DNA from: Acidimicrobiaceae bacterium
GTDB taxonomy: Bacteria > Actinomycetota > Acidimicrobiia > Acidimicrobiales > RAAP-2
NCBI GenBank assembly: GCA_003133665.1
Contig: PKYK01000030.1
Coordinates: forward strand, 33,218 to 97,217
DNA length: 64,000 nt
Direction: 5' to 3'
A model generated the notes under the pieces. It was given only the letters and a program-made list of their open reading frames with translations, made no database searches and was not told the origin of the DNA. The position numbers were made by a program, and so were the translations under genes. This document shows positions 18,912 to 28,776 of this stretch, one piece after another (the first letter of the stretch is position 1; every line of letters starts with the position of its first letter).

Positions 18912-19922
18912 ATGGTGAAAACCAGGATGCGTTGGCTCGTTAGTGTGGCCGTTGGGGCCATGCTGCTGTCCACGGCGCTGACGGGCTTCGGGGTGGCGGC
19001 GCAGGCCGCGGCCAAGCACAAGACCTACAAGGTGGCGTACCTGTCGTACGCCTTGGCGAACAGCTACGACGCTCCGATGCTGGCGGCCGCCAAGGCAGTC
19101 GCCGGGGCCAGCGGGGTCAAGGTCGTCGTGTTCGACGCGCAGAACTCCTACACCACGCAGGTGTCGCAGCTGCAGGACGTCATCAACTCAGGCCAGTATC
19201 AAGGCGTCATCGTCCAGCCGATCTACGGCGCTGCCCTGATCCCGACGGTCAAGCGGGCCATCAAGAAGGGGATCAAAGTCGTCAACATCGACCAGATCCT
19301 TGGGGCGAAGTACACCACCGACCAGATCCAGGTGCCGGGACTCTCGGGCAACGTGGTCTTCTTCCCGTCGAAGATCGGAACGCAGTTGGCCACGCTGACT
19401 AACAAGGCGTGCGCGGGAGCCAATCCGTGCAAGATTGGCCTGGTCCACAACTTCAAGGGCTACGAGCCGGACGCGGCCATCACGGCGGCCTTCACCTCGC
19501 AGATTGGCACGTACCCGAGTGACTCGATCGTTGCCGAGGCCGACGGTCTGTACCAGGTCGCGGCAGCTCTGACCCAGGTGCAGGACATGCTGGTTGCACA
19601 CTCTGACCTGAACGTGATCGTCGGGTCGGACCAGGACTGCGAGGGGGCCCAGTCGGCCCTGACCGCGGCCAAGAACACGACGGTGAAGCTGGTGTGCTAC
19701 GGAGCTAGCGCGGCCGGTCTTGCAGCCATCAAGAGTGGCGCGTGGTTCGCCGACGTGGCCCAGGCGCCGGCGACGGAGGGCCAGGTGGGGATGAGCATGG
19801 TCATCAAGGCCATGAAGACCGGCAAGAAGAGTGGTTCGAAGAACCCGGTCGCGGCCCTGCCGAACAACGGGATCCTCCTCCAGTCCAACGTCGGCAAGTT
19901 CACCGCCGAGTGGCCGGGCTGA
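18912..19922 (+). CDS. Sugar-type ABC transporter periplasmic binding protein
   Basis: Signal peptide, VIVQPIYGAALIPTVKRAIKKGIKVVNID. Confidence 0.88.
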   Translation: MVKTRMRWLVSVAVGAMLLSTALTGFGVAAQAAAKHKTYKVAYLSYALANSYDAPMLAAAKAVAGASGVKVVVFDAQNSYTTQVSQLQDVINSGQYQGVIVQPIYGAALIPTVKRAIKKGIKVVNIDQILGAKYTTDQIQVPGLSGNVVFFPSKIGTQLATLTNKACAGANPCKIGLVHNFKGYEPDAAITAAFTSQIGTYPSDSIVAEADGLYQVAAALTQVQDMLVAHSDLNVIVGSDQDCEGAQSALTAAKNTTVKLVCYGASAAGLAAIKSGAWFADVAQAPATEGQVGMSMVIKAMKTGKKSGSKNPVAALPNNGILLQSNVGKFTAEWPG

Positions 19923-19980
19923 TCCCCGCGACACGAGGCACTGAAGAAGTCTTGTACGGACAAGGTGGTTCTGACTCAAC

Positions 19981-21537
19981 ATGTCTGTAGGGAACTCTGA
20001 GGAGCATCCCCCCCGGACCGCAGGCACTCCCGGCGACGACCTGGTCGTCGCCGGGGTGTCCAAGCGGTACGGGGGCGTCCCTGCCCTAAGCGATGTCTCG
20101 GTGACCATCGAGGCGGGCAAGGTCCACGCGCTGGTCGGCGAGAACGGCGCGGGCAAGTCGACGCTGGGCAAGATCATCTCCGGCGTGATCCAGCCCGATG
20201 AGGGGATACTGACCCTCGGCGGGCGGCCCCTCGTCCTGCGCTCGCCGCGTGAAGCGCTGGCGCACGGCATCGTCACCATCGCCCAGGAGCTCGCCATCGT
20301 CCCCGGTCTCACGGTGGCGGAGAATGTCTACCTCGGCTCGGAGGTCGCCACCGCCGGCTTCGTGCGCCGACGCGAGCTGCGGCGCCGGTTCCGTGAGCTG
20401 GCCGGCCGCGTGGGGTTCGATCTCTCCGCCGACGTCATCGCCGGGAACCTCTCCACCGCTGATCAACAGAAGGTGGAGATCATGCGGGCGCTGTCGCGCA
20501 ACGCGTCGATCGTGGTGATGGACGAGCCGTCGGCGGCGCTCTCCAGTCAGGAGACGGCGGCGCTCCACGAGATCATCCGCTCGCTGTCCCGCCAGGGCAC
20601 CGCGGTGGTGCTCATCTCGCACTTCCTCTCCGAGGTGCTGTCCCTCTCCGACAGGATCACGATCCTGCGCGACGGTCACCTCATCCGCACCGTCGAGGCC
20701 GCGGGCGCCACCGAGGAGTCGCTGATCGAGGGGATGCTTGGACGATCGCTGTCCGCGGCGTTCCCGGAGAAGGCGCTTGGCGAACCGGACGCGCCGGTGG
20801 TCCTCGAAGTCGACCACCTGAGGGCGCCGGGCGTGGCGGACTGCTCCTTCGCCCTGCGCCGGGGGGAGATCCTCGGGATTGCCGGACTGGTGGGCGCGGG
20901 CCGGTCGGAGCTTGCCCGGGCCATCTTTCGCGACGCCAAGGTCTCCGCGGGGACCGTGCGACTCGGCGGTGTCGAGCTCGCCGGGCACAGCCCGCACCGC
21001 TCAATCCATCGTGGTCTCGTCCTCATCCCCGAGTCGCGCAAGGAGATGGGCCTGCTCATGGGCCGCTCCGTAAGAGAGAACATCTCGCTCTCGCGACTCG
21101 ACCTCGTGAGCCGGCTGGGCTGGATCGCGGCCCGCAGGGAGCGCCGCGCGGTGTCCCAACTCATGCAGAAGACCACCGTCAAGGCGGCCAGCATGGCGCT
21201 GCCGGCGACGATGCTGTCGGGCGGCAATCAGCAGAAGCTGCTCTTCGCCCGTTCCGTGATGTGTTCGCCCTCGGTGCTGATCGCCGACGAGCCGACGCGA
21301 GGCGTCGACGTCGGCTCGAAACGGGCGATCTACGACCTTCTGAGGGAGATGGCCGAGGACGGGATGGGGATCATCGTGATCTCTTCGGAGCTTGAGGAGG
21401 TCTTGGGGCTCGCCCACCGCGTCCTCGTGATGCGCCACGGACGCATCAGCGCAGAGCTCACCGGCGAGAACATGAGCCAGCAGGCCGTGCTCGCGGCCGC
21501 CTTCGCCGAGACGGCGCCACCTAAGGAGACCAGATGA
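19981..21537 (+). CDS. Sugar-type ABC transporter dual ATPase (RbsA/MglA-like)
   Basis: GENGAGKSTLGKIISGV, second half LSGGNQQKLLFARSV..LIADEPTRGVDVGSK. Confidence 0.93.
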   Translation: MSVGNSEEHPPRTAGTPGDDLVVAGVSKRYGGVPALSDVSVTIEAGKVHALVGENGAGKSTLGKIISGVIQPDEGILTLGGRPLVLRSPREALAHGIVTIAQELAIVPGLTVAENVYLGSEVATAGFVRRRELRRRFRELAGRVGFDLSADVIAGNLSTADQQKVEIMRALSRNASIVVMDEPSAALSSQETAALHEIIRSLSRQGTAVVLISHFLSEVLSLSDRITILRDGHLIRTVEAAGATEESLIEGMLGRSLSAAFPEKALGEPDAPVVLEVDHLRAPGVADCSFALRRGEILGIAGLVGAGRSELARAIFRDAKVSAGTVRLGGVELAGHSPHRSIHRGLVLIPESRKEMGLLMGRSVRENISLSRLDLVSRLGWIAARRERRAVSQLMQKTTVKAASMALPATMLSGGNQQKLLFARSVMCSPSVLIADEPTRGVDVGSKRAIYDLLREMAEDGMGIIVISSELEEVLGLAHRVLVMRHGRISAELTGENMSQQAVLAAAFAETAPPKETR

Positions 21538-22550
21538 ACAATCAGATCGCTGAACACCAGGACCGGCTCGAGGAGGCGGACACCGCGCCCGCCGGATTCC
21601 GTGTGGGCACCGCGAGGCTACTGCGTTCGTGGCGCACGGCCGGGATCCTCATCCCCTTTCTCATCCTGTTCGCGGTCCTCTCGATCACGAGCCAGCCGTT
21701 CCTTCACACCTCGAACCTCATCAACATCCTTGACCAGCAGGCCGCGACCCTTTGCATCGCCGCCGCGGGGACCCTGGTGCTGGTCGCCGGCGGGATCGAC
21801 CTCTCCGTCGGGGCGACCTATGGACTCTCCACCGTCGTAGCGGGTGAGATCGCCGCACACCACTCGCCCGCGCTCGCCATCGCCGCGGCCGTGCTCGTGG
21901 GATTGACCGTCGGCCTGATCAACGGACTCATCGTCACGGTCTTCCGGATCAATCCGTTGATCACCACCTTGGCGATGTCGTTCGTCATCGGCGGCGCGGC
22001 CGTCAAGGTGACCAGCGGGAACCTCATCGTCCTCTCGGCAAACTCCGGGTTCTACAAGTTCGCCAATGCGCAGTTCCTCACGGTCCCCAGTGCGGTGTGG
22101 ATGACCATCCTCTTCGTCGTGGTGTTGGGCCTCCTGCTGTCGCGCACCACGTTCGGCCGGTACATCGTGGCGTCGGGGGGCAACGCCGAGGCCGCGCGCC
22201 TGGCGGGGGTGCGGGTGAACCTGATCAAGGTCGTGGCCTTCACGTTGAGCGGTGGCGCGGCGGGGCTCGGCGGGGTGATTGACATCTCCCGCCTGCTCAG
22301 CGCCCAGGCGGGGAGTGGCGGCAACGCCCTCGCCTTCACAGTCCTCGCGGGCATCGTGGTGGGCGGCACCTCGATCGCCGGTGGCGAAGGGTCGGTCTGG
22401 CGCACCGGTATCGGTGTGCTTTTCATCGCGCTGATCGGCAATGGCTTCAACCTGCTCGGGGTCGACCCGCTCTACCAGCAAATCGTCCTCGGGGTGATTC
22501 TGCTGCTCGCGGTGGGCCTCGACGCCTGGGCCCGTCAGCGTCGGCGCTAG
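21534..22550 (+). CDS. Sugar-type ABC transporter permease (RbsC-like)
   Basis: VAGGIDLSVGATYGLSTVV, GGNAEAARLAGVRV, GGEGSVWRTGIG. Confidence 0.92.
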   Translation: MNNQIAEHQDRLEEADTAPAGFRVGTARLLRSWRTAGILIPFLILFAVLSITSQPFLHTSNLINILDQQAATLCIAAAGTLVLVAGGIDLSVGATYGLSTVVAGEIAAHHSPALAIAAAVLVGLTVGLINGLIVTVFRINPLITTLAMSFVIGGAAVKVTSGNLIVLSANSGFYKFANAQFLTVPSAVWMTILFVVVLGLLLSRTTFGRYIVASGGNAEAARLAGVRVNLIKVVAFTLSGGAAGLGGVIDISRLLSAQAGSGGNALAFTVLAGIVVGGTSIAGGEGSVWRTGIGVLFIALIGNGFNLLGVDPLYQQIVLGVILLLAVGLDAWARQRRR

Positions 22551-22586
22551 GGCCCGCGAGAGTCGAATTCGAAACTAGGAGAAACT

Positions 22587-23939
22587 ATGGGAATCCACAC
22601 ACACGGAAGCAACTCGGTCGACTGGGAGAGCCGCGTCGACATGCCACGCCTGCGAGAGGAGCGCCTCGCCAAGCTGCAGGCGGAGCTTGAGCGCTCCGAC
22701 CTCGGGGCACTGCTGACCTTCGACTTCCACAACATCCGCTACATGACCGGCACCCACATCGGCACGTGGGCCATGGACAAGCTCATCCGCTTCGCACTGC
22801 TGCCGCGCGGGGGCAAGCCGATCGTGTGGGACTTCGGCTCGGCCGCCAAGCACCACCAGCTCTACAACCCGTGGCTTAGCGGTGCCCAGATCCTGCCCGA
22901 CGGCACGGAGGTCCCGTACGAGGGTGCGCGCGCCGGCATCTCGACGCTGCGCGGCGCCATCCCCCCGGGCGCCGACCGGGCGGGCACGGTCGCGGCGAAG
23001 ATCAAGGAGGTTCTGCACCAGTTCGGGCTCCAGAACGAGCCCGTCGGCGTCGACATCGTGGAGATGCCGGTCCTCGCGGCCTTCGCCAAGGAGGGCATCA
23101 CCCTCGTCGACGGCCAGCAGGTCTTCCTGGAGGCTCGACGCATCAAGACGGTCGACGAGATCGGACTGCTCACCCACGCGGCGTCGATGGTCGACGCCGC
23201 CTACGAGGAGTTGTACACGTTCCTTCGACCGGGCGTGAAGGAGAACGAGTGCGTCGGACTGGTCAACAAGACCCTGTACGACCTGGGTTCCGAGCACGTC
23301 GAGGGCGTCAACGCCATTTCCGGCGAGCGGTGCTCACCGCACCCCCACGTCTACAGCGACCGGCTGATCCGTCCCGGCGATCCGGCGTTCTTCGACATCC
23401 TTCACAGTTACAACGGCTACCGGACCTGCTACTACCGGACCTTCGCGGTCGGCAGTGCCTCGGTCGCCCAACGCGACGCGTACACCAAGTGCCGCGAGTT
23501 GATCGACACCGCCATTGCGCTGGTGAAGCCCGGAGCGACCACGGCCGACATCGTCTCTGTTTGGCCCACGGCGCAAGAGTTCGGCTTCCCGAGCGAGGAG
23601 GCGGCCTTCGGTCTGCAGTACGGACACGGGATCGGCCTGTCGATCTGGGAACGACCGATCTTCAGTCGAATGATCTCCCTCGATCACCCTGAAGTGCTCG
23701 AAGAGGGCATGGTGTTCGCTCTCGAGACCTACTGGCCCGCCAAGGACGGATGGTCGGCCGCTCGAATCGAGGAAGAGTTGGTGGTGACCGCCACGGGGTG
23801 TGAGGTGATCACGAAGTTCCCGGCCGAAGAACTTCTTGTTGCGGGTAAGAGGTACTACGCAGCGGGGGGAGAATTCATGGGGCTTAGGGAATCGCAGTCG
23901 AACCTGAACACGTCGTGGGGGCAAGGTAAGTCGAAGTAG
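22587..23939 (+). CDS. M24 (creatinase/prolidase-fold) family enzyme
   Basis: LLTFDFHNIRYMTGT, GEVxxPHPHVYSD-like metal region, GHGIGLSIWERP, FALETYWP..ARIEEELVVT. Confidence 0.88.
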   Translation: MGIHTHGSNSVDWESRVDMPRLREERLAKLQAELERSDLGALLTFDFHNIRYMTGTHIGTWAMDKLIRFALLPRGGKPIVWDFGSAAKHHQLYNPWLSGAQILPDGTEVPYEGARAGISTLRGAIPPGADRAGTVAAKIKEVLHQFGLQNEPVGVDIVEMPVLAAFAKEGITLVDGQQVFLEARRIKTVDEIGLLTHAASMVDAAYEELYTFLRPGVKENECVGLVNKTLYDLGSEHVEGVNAISGERCSPHPHVYSDRLIRPGDPAFFDILHSYNGYRTCYYRTFAVGSASVAQRDAYTKCRELIDTAIALVKPGATTADIVSVWPTAQEFGFPSEEAAFGLQYGHGIGLSIWERPIFSRMISLDHPEVLEEGMVFALETYWPAKDGWSAARIEEELVVTATGCEVITKFPAEELLVAGKRYYAAGGEFMGLRESQSNLNTSWGQGKSK

Positions 23940-24250
23940 TCCCATTCGGTTGAAATGCCATGGATGATGCGTATAGGTAGGTGTCGGCGAGGAAAGGTTG
24001 CAGATATGGCCGATCTCGTTGACGCCATCCGACAGACGGCGCCATCAACGAGATCCCAACGCGTGTGACGACTTTCAATTGGCGGTGTCCCATGCTGCCA
24101 GCTATTGGTGACCCGCACTCGGCTATGGCGAACTCCAGGGCGGTCGGGCTGCGGGCCAACTGAGGACATCAGTGTTCCGAACGTCGCGACCAATCCAAGT
24201 TGTGCTTCAGCCCGTGGCGAATTGCGCGCTCCAGAAACGTGGAGACTGAG

Positions 24251-25513
24251 GTGGTGGGACAGGCGCTCAGTAGGGACTCTCGATTGCTGGTGGCGGGTCA
24301 GGCAGTGCGTGGGCTCGGTTACGGCTTCACGGCGGTGGTGCTCGGTTCGTTGCTGGCGACCAGGGGAGTGAGCCCGATGCGGGCGGGAGTACTGCTCGCG
24401 GCACTGATCGCTGGAAGCGCGGCGGCGTCGCTCGTAGTGGGCGCGTTCGGTGACCGCTTCGGTCGTCGACGCGCGTACGGGCTGTTCTTCGCGGGGATCG
24501 GGTTGGCGGGTGCGGTCGTGGCGACGAATCCACCGATGTGGGTCCTGTTCGTCGTGGCGTTGACCGGCACCTTGTCCACCGACGTGGTTGACAACGGGGC
24601 GGCGACCACACTGGAGCAGGTGATGTTGGCGGTCGAGGACGCGGGCACGAGTCGGGTCTACGGGTGGTACAACGCCGCGGGTGGCGCGTTCGGCGCCATC
24701 GGCGCCCTAGGCGCCGTGGTCGCGGGAGCGCGAAGCACGGGCGCCGACGTGCACGCGTGGCTGTTCGCGGCACTGGTACCGGTCGGCCTGATCGGCGTGG
24801 TCTGCGCGATGGGCCTCACGCCGGCAGTCGAAGCGAGCGGGGAGACCCCCGGCGGTGACGGGACCGCAACGACGGGACGGGCCAGACTGGGAACCTCGCG
24901 CAAGGTGGTGCACCACCTCGCGGCGTTGTTCTCGGTGGACGCGGCCGGCGGTGGCTTGGTGACGACGGGCTTCCTCTCGTACTACCTGAGCACCCGTTAC
25001 GGCGTGTCCCTCGCCACTCTCGGATGGCTCTTCTTCGCCGTGTCGGCCCTCCAGGCGGTGTCGGTGCTCGTGGCACCCCTCCTCGCGCGGCGCTACGGGC
25101 TGATCCCCACCATGGTGGGGACCCACCTGCCCAGCAACGTACTCTTAGCGTTCATGGCGTTCGCACCCACGTTCTGGCTGGCGGTCGTGTTGTTGTTGGT
25201 CCGCACCAGCCTGTCGCAGATGGACGTGCCGACCCGCCAGGCCCTGGTGATGAAGGTCACGACGCCACCCGAGCGCACGGCCGCCGCCGCGGCCACCAAC
25301 GCGGCGCGCTATTCAGTGCGGCCGGTTGCCCCGCTGCTGGGCGGCGTCCTTCAGTCGGTCAGCATGGGGGCACCCTTGCTCGTGGCGGGACTGGTGAAAG
25401 GTAGCTACGACGTCGCACTGTGGAGGTGGGCACGCCGTTCGTCAGCCACCGGGGAGAGCGCCCGGTCGAGTTCGCCGCGCCATTCAAAGGGGACCGGCGA
25501 GGAACGACCATGA
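24251..25513 (+). CDS. MFS transporter
   Basis: GDRFGRRRAYGLFFAGIGLAGA and repeated hydrophobic segments; start uncertain (24200-24254). Confidence 0.82.
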   Translation: MVGQALSRDSRLLVAGQAVRGLGYGFTAVVLGSLLATRGVSPMRAGVLLAALIAGSAAASLVVGAFGDRFGRRRAYGLFFAGIGLAGAVVATNPPMWVLFVVALTGTLSTDVVDNGAATTLEQVMLAVEDAGTSRVYGWYNAAGGAFGAIGALGAVVAGARSTGADVHAWLFAALVPVGLIGVVCAMGLTPAVEASGETPGGDGTATTGRARLGTSRKVVHHLAALFSVDAAGGGLVTTGFLSYYLSTRYGVSLATLGWLFFAVSALQAVSVLVAPLLARRYGLIPTMVGTHLPSNVLLAFMAFAPTFWLAVVLLLVRTSLSQMDVPTRQALVMKVTTPPERTAAAAATNAARYSVRPVAPLLGGVLQSVSMGAPLLVAGLVKGSYDVALWRWARRSSATGESARSSSPRHSKGTGEERP

Positions 25514-25971
25514 AGTGGGTGACCAGAGAGCGGCCGAAGACCGACCGGATCGCCTGTCCGTGGCTCATTCGTCGGTTCATCGATCCCGAGGCTGAGTTCG
25601 TCTTCGTGCCGAAGGACCAAGTGCTCGCGGTCGCCGGGAAGATTGGTGGTCACTCGTTCGATTCCCCGGGCGCCGAGTACACGCACACGCTCGGTAGCGA
25701 CGGTGCCGAGCGGTGCACCTTCGAGACCCTGATCGTCGAGTACGGCCTCGGCGACGACCGCGCGCTCGTTCGTCTGGCGAAGATCGTTCATGCGGCCGAC
25801 GTCAGCGCCGACGTGGACACCGACCCGGCGGGGCACGGGCTGCTGGCCATCGGCATCGGCGGCCTGCAGATCGAAGCTGACGACCACCGATTGCTCGAGA
25901 GGGCCTCCTTCGTCTACGACGCTCTCTACGGGTGGTGTGAAGACGCGATGCGACGAACCCCTCCGCGTTGA
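25510..25971 (+). CDS. ChrB C-terminal-domain (chromate resistance-associated) protein
   Basis: MKWVTRERPKTDRIACPWLIRRFIDPEAEFVFVP..GAEYTH; ATGA overlap with MFS gene. Confidence 0.85.
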   Translation: MKWVTRERPKTDRIACPWLIRRFIDPEAEFVFVPKDQVLAVAGKIGGHSFDSPGAEYTHTLGSDGAERCTFETLIVEYGLGDDRALVRLAKIVHAADVSADVDTDPAGHGLLAIGIGGLQIEADDHRLLERASFVYDALYGWCEDAMRRTPPR

Positions 25972-26194
25972 CCCGGGGTTCGCGCCCGGAGAGGTTCGCC
26001 GGCGCAGTCGGCAGATATCGGTGGTGACGGACCGGGGTCAGCCGCCGCTCGGCGATGCGTCAATCTGGGCATCATTGAGGCAGCGAATTGCACCGTCCAT
26101 CCCTCTGGTATGACATCGCGGTCCCTCGGAGGCATGGATTGTTGTGCGCTCGCGAAGTGGGTCCATGCCCACGAGGTCTCGTAGGTTAGGGGTC

Positions 26195-28615
26195 GTGCCA
26201 GAAAGTGAAGCGCCTGACGAAGGAACGAGGCCGGTCGTGAAGCCGGCACCCGCTCTCGCGCGGGAGCTGGAGGTGGGCGGATTGACACCTCAGGAAGTCG
26301 AAGAGCGTGTTCTCGCCGGGCTCGTGAATACTGCTCCGAAGTCGCCAGGTCGTTCTCTCGGTCAGATTGTGCGCGCTAACACCCTGACACGTTTCAACGC
26401 GATCCTTGGTTCGCTCTTCGTCGTGGTCGCAATTGTCGGGCCTGTCCAGGATGGCTTGTTCGGCCTGGTCCTCGTCGCCAACACCGCGATCGGTATCACG
26501 CAGGAATTCAGAGCCAAGTTGACTCTGGACCGCTTGGCCATCCTCAGCGCCCCAATAGCGCACGCACTGCGCCGCGCTGCTTCCGGTGCGACGAGTGCGT
26601 CCGATATTGCCGTTGGCGACGTGGTGATCGATGATGCTCTCGAGCTGCGGCCCGGCGATCAGATACCGGTCGACGCCGTCGTGCTGCAGTCATTTGACCT
26701 CGAGGTTGACGAATCCCTATTGAGTGGCGAGCCCGACGCCGTCGCAAAGGCAGTCGGTGACCCCGTGATGTCGGGAAGCTTCGTCGTCGCGGGAAGTGCG
26801 CTAGCGCGCGCCACCGCGGTGGGGGCGGGCTCGTACGCGATGCGCCTTCAAGCCGAGGCCACGCGATTCAGCCTGCTGCGCTCCCAGCTCCAGTCGGGCA
26901 CGAACTCGATTCTCCGGATGGTGACGTGGGTGATGGTCCCCGTCGGAGCAGCTCTCATCGCGAGTCAGTTACTTCGCAGCCACCAATCGTTTCGTGACGC
27001 AGTCCGCGGATCCGTCGCCGGAGTCGGCGCCATGGTTCCCGAGGGCCTCGTCCTCCTGACCTCGATTGCGTTCGCCGTCGGCGCGATCCGCCTGGCGCGT
27101 CAGCGGGTACTGGTGCAGGAGCTGGCGGCCATCGAAGGCCTGGCGCGCACCGACGTCCTCTGCATCGACAAGACGGGAACCTTGACCGCGGGGGGCGCGA
27201 CCTTCGAGCGCATCATCCTCGCCTCGGGCCACGAAGAGAGCGTCGTGAGCGGTACCCTGGCCGCTCTGTGCGCGGCGGACCCGGCGCCGAACGCGACGAT
27301 GCAGGCGCTCGCTCGCGGACTCGGCGACTCGCAGGACTGGGACGTCGTCAACCGGATTGCGTTCTCCTCGGATCGCAAGTGGAGCGCCGCAAACTTCAAG
27401 GATCACGGATCGTGGGTCCTCGGCGCACCCGACATGATCGCGGATCGACTGCCCGATGAACTTGAGGGTGAACGTCGTCGCCACGAGGCCGCGGGACATC
27501 GGGTCCTTCTTCTCGCGCGAAGCGACGAAGCGGTGCACGTGGACGACGTCCTCGCCAACCTGGTGCCTGCGGCATTGGTCGTGTTCTCGGAGAGGTTGCG
27601 CGCCGAGGCCGCCTCGACCATTGCGTTTCTCATGGCCCAGGGGATATTGGTGGTGGTGCTGTCGGGCGACGCGCCCGGGACCGTCGCGGCAATCGCCTCG
27701 AAGGTCGGCATTGCCATCGACGGCGAACCGTGTGACGCGTCTGAACTCGCGGCGGGCGACGCGTCGATGGCGTCAGCGCTGCGCTCGGCGAACATCTTCG
27801 GTCGGGTGCGCCCGGACCAGAAGGTCGAAGCAGTTCGGGCACTCCAGGCGCAAGGTCACGTCGTCGCAATGATCGGCGATGGTGTCAATGACGTGCAGGC
27901 GTTGAAGCAGTCCGACCTGGGCATCGCGATGGGGTCGGGAAGTCAGTCGAGCAGGTCCGTTGCGCGCATGGTGCTCCTCGACGATTCGTTTGCGGCGGTT
28001 CCCCATGTGCTCGCTGAAGGTCGCCGGGTGGTCGCCAACATCGAGCGGGTGGCGAACCTCTTCGTCACGAAGACGGTCTACGCCGCGCTCCTGGCCGTCG
28101 CGGTGGTCGCTCTCGGCATTCCGTATCCGTTCTTCCCGCGGCACCTCACCATCGTGAGCACGCTCACCATCGGTGTGCCCGGGTTCTTTCTCGCCTTGGC
28201 GAAAAGTGCACCTCGAGCCACTCCCGGCTTCGCCGCGAAAGTGCTGGCGTTCACTGTTCCCGTGGGCACCATCACAGCAGCCGCGACGTTGAGTGTCTAC
28301 GAACTGGCCCGGATGTCGTCAACGATGACGGGCAATCAACAACGCACCGTGGCAATGCTGGAACTGTGCATCGTGGCCCTCGTTGTGCTTTTGCTCGTGG
28401 CGCGACCACTGAACTCTGCGAGGGTCACGCTGATGGCGTCAATGACCGTTGGACTCGGGGTCACATTGGTTCTGCCGTGGTCGCGACGTATCTTCGCGCT
28501 ACAACTTCCAGACCGAGTCATGACGCTGGTCGTCGTCGCGGTGGCTTCTGTCGCAGTTGCTCTTCTGCTCGTCGCCCAGGCCAAGTGGACCGAAGAATGG
28601 GGTCCGGTCAGGTAG
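26195..28615 (+). CDS. P-type ATPase, CtpE-like
   Basis: DKTGTLT, DESLLSGEPDAVAK, MIGDGVNDVQALK; start GTG 26195 probable. Confidence 0.9.
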   Translation: MPESEAPDEGTRPVVKPAPALARELEVGGLTPQEVEERVLAGLVNTAPKSPGRSLGQIVRANTLTRFNAILGSLFVVVAIVGPVQDGLFGLVLVANTAIGITQEFRAKLTLDRLAILSAPIAHALRRAASGATSASDIAVGDVVIDDALELRPGDQIPVDAVVLQSFDLEVDESLLSGEPDAVAKAVGDPVMSGSFVVAGSALARATAVGAGSYAMRLQAEATRFSLLRSQLQSGTNSILRMVTWVMVPVGAALIASQLLRSHQSFRDAVRGSVAGVGAMVPEGLVLLTSIAFAVGAIRLARQRVLVQELAAIEGLARTDVLCIDKTGTLTAGGATFERIILASGHEESVVSGTLAALCAADPAPNATMQALARGLGDSQDWDVVNRIAFSSDRKWSAANFKDHGSWVLGAPDMIADRLPDELEGERRRHEAAGHRVLLLARSDEAVHVDDVLANLVPAALVVFSERLRAEAASTIAFLMAQGILVVVLSGDAPGTVAAIASKVGIAIDGEPCDASELAAGDASMASALRSANIFGRVRPDQKVEAVRALQAQGHVVAMIGDGVNDVQALKQSDLGIAMGSGSQSSRSVARMVLLDDSFAAVPHVLAEGRRVVANIERVANLFVTKTVYAALLAVAVVALGIPYPFFPRHLTIVSTLTIGVPGFFLALAKSAPRATPGFAAKVLAFTVPVGTITAAATLSVYELARMSSTMTGNQQRTVAMLELCIVALVVLLLVARPLNSARVTLMASMTVGLGVTLVLPWSRRIFALQLPDRVMTLVVVAVASVAVALLLVAQAKWTEEWGPVR

Positions 28616-28776
28616 CCATCGACTGACTACGCGATGGATTGAGGATTCCCGGCCGCCGAATGGTGCCCGTTTGAGTTGATCGCGAGCGGTTCATTACGGG
28701 CATGACAGCGCATTTGGGATCTGCAGCAAAGCAGGCAATGTGGGCTGTGAAAGGCGAATCGATCAGGCCGGTGGAG

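Noticed and set aside
20086-20997. 303-aa minus-strand ORF
   Set aside because: Shadow ORF antisense to the ABC ATPase
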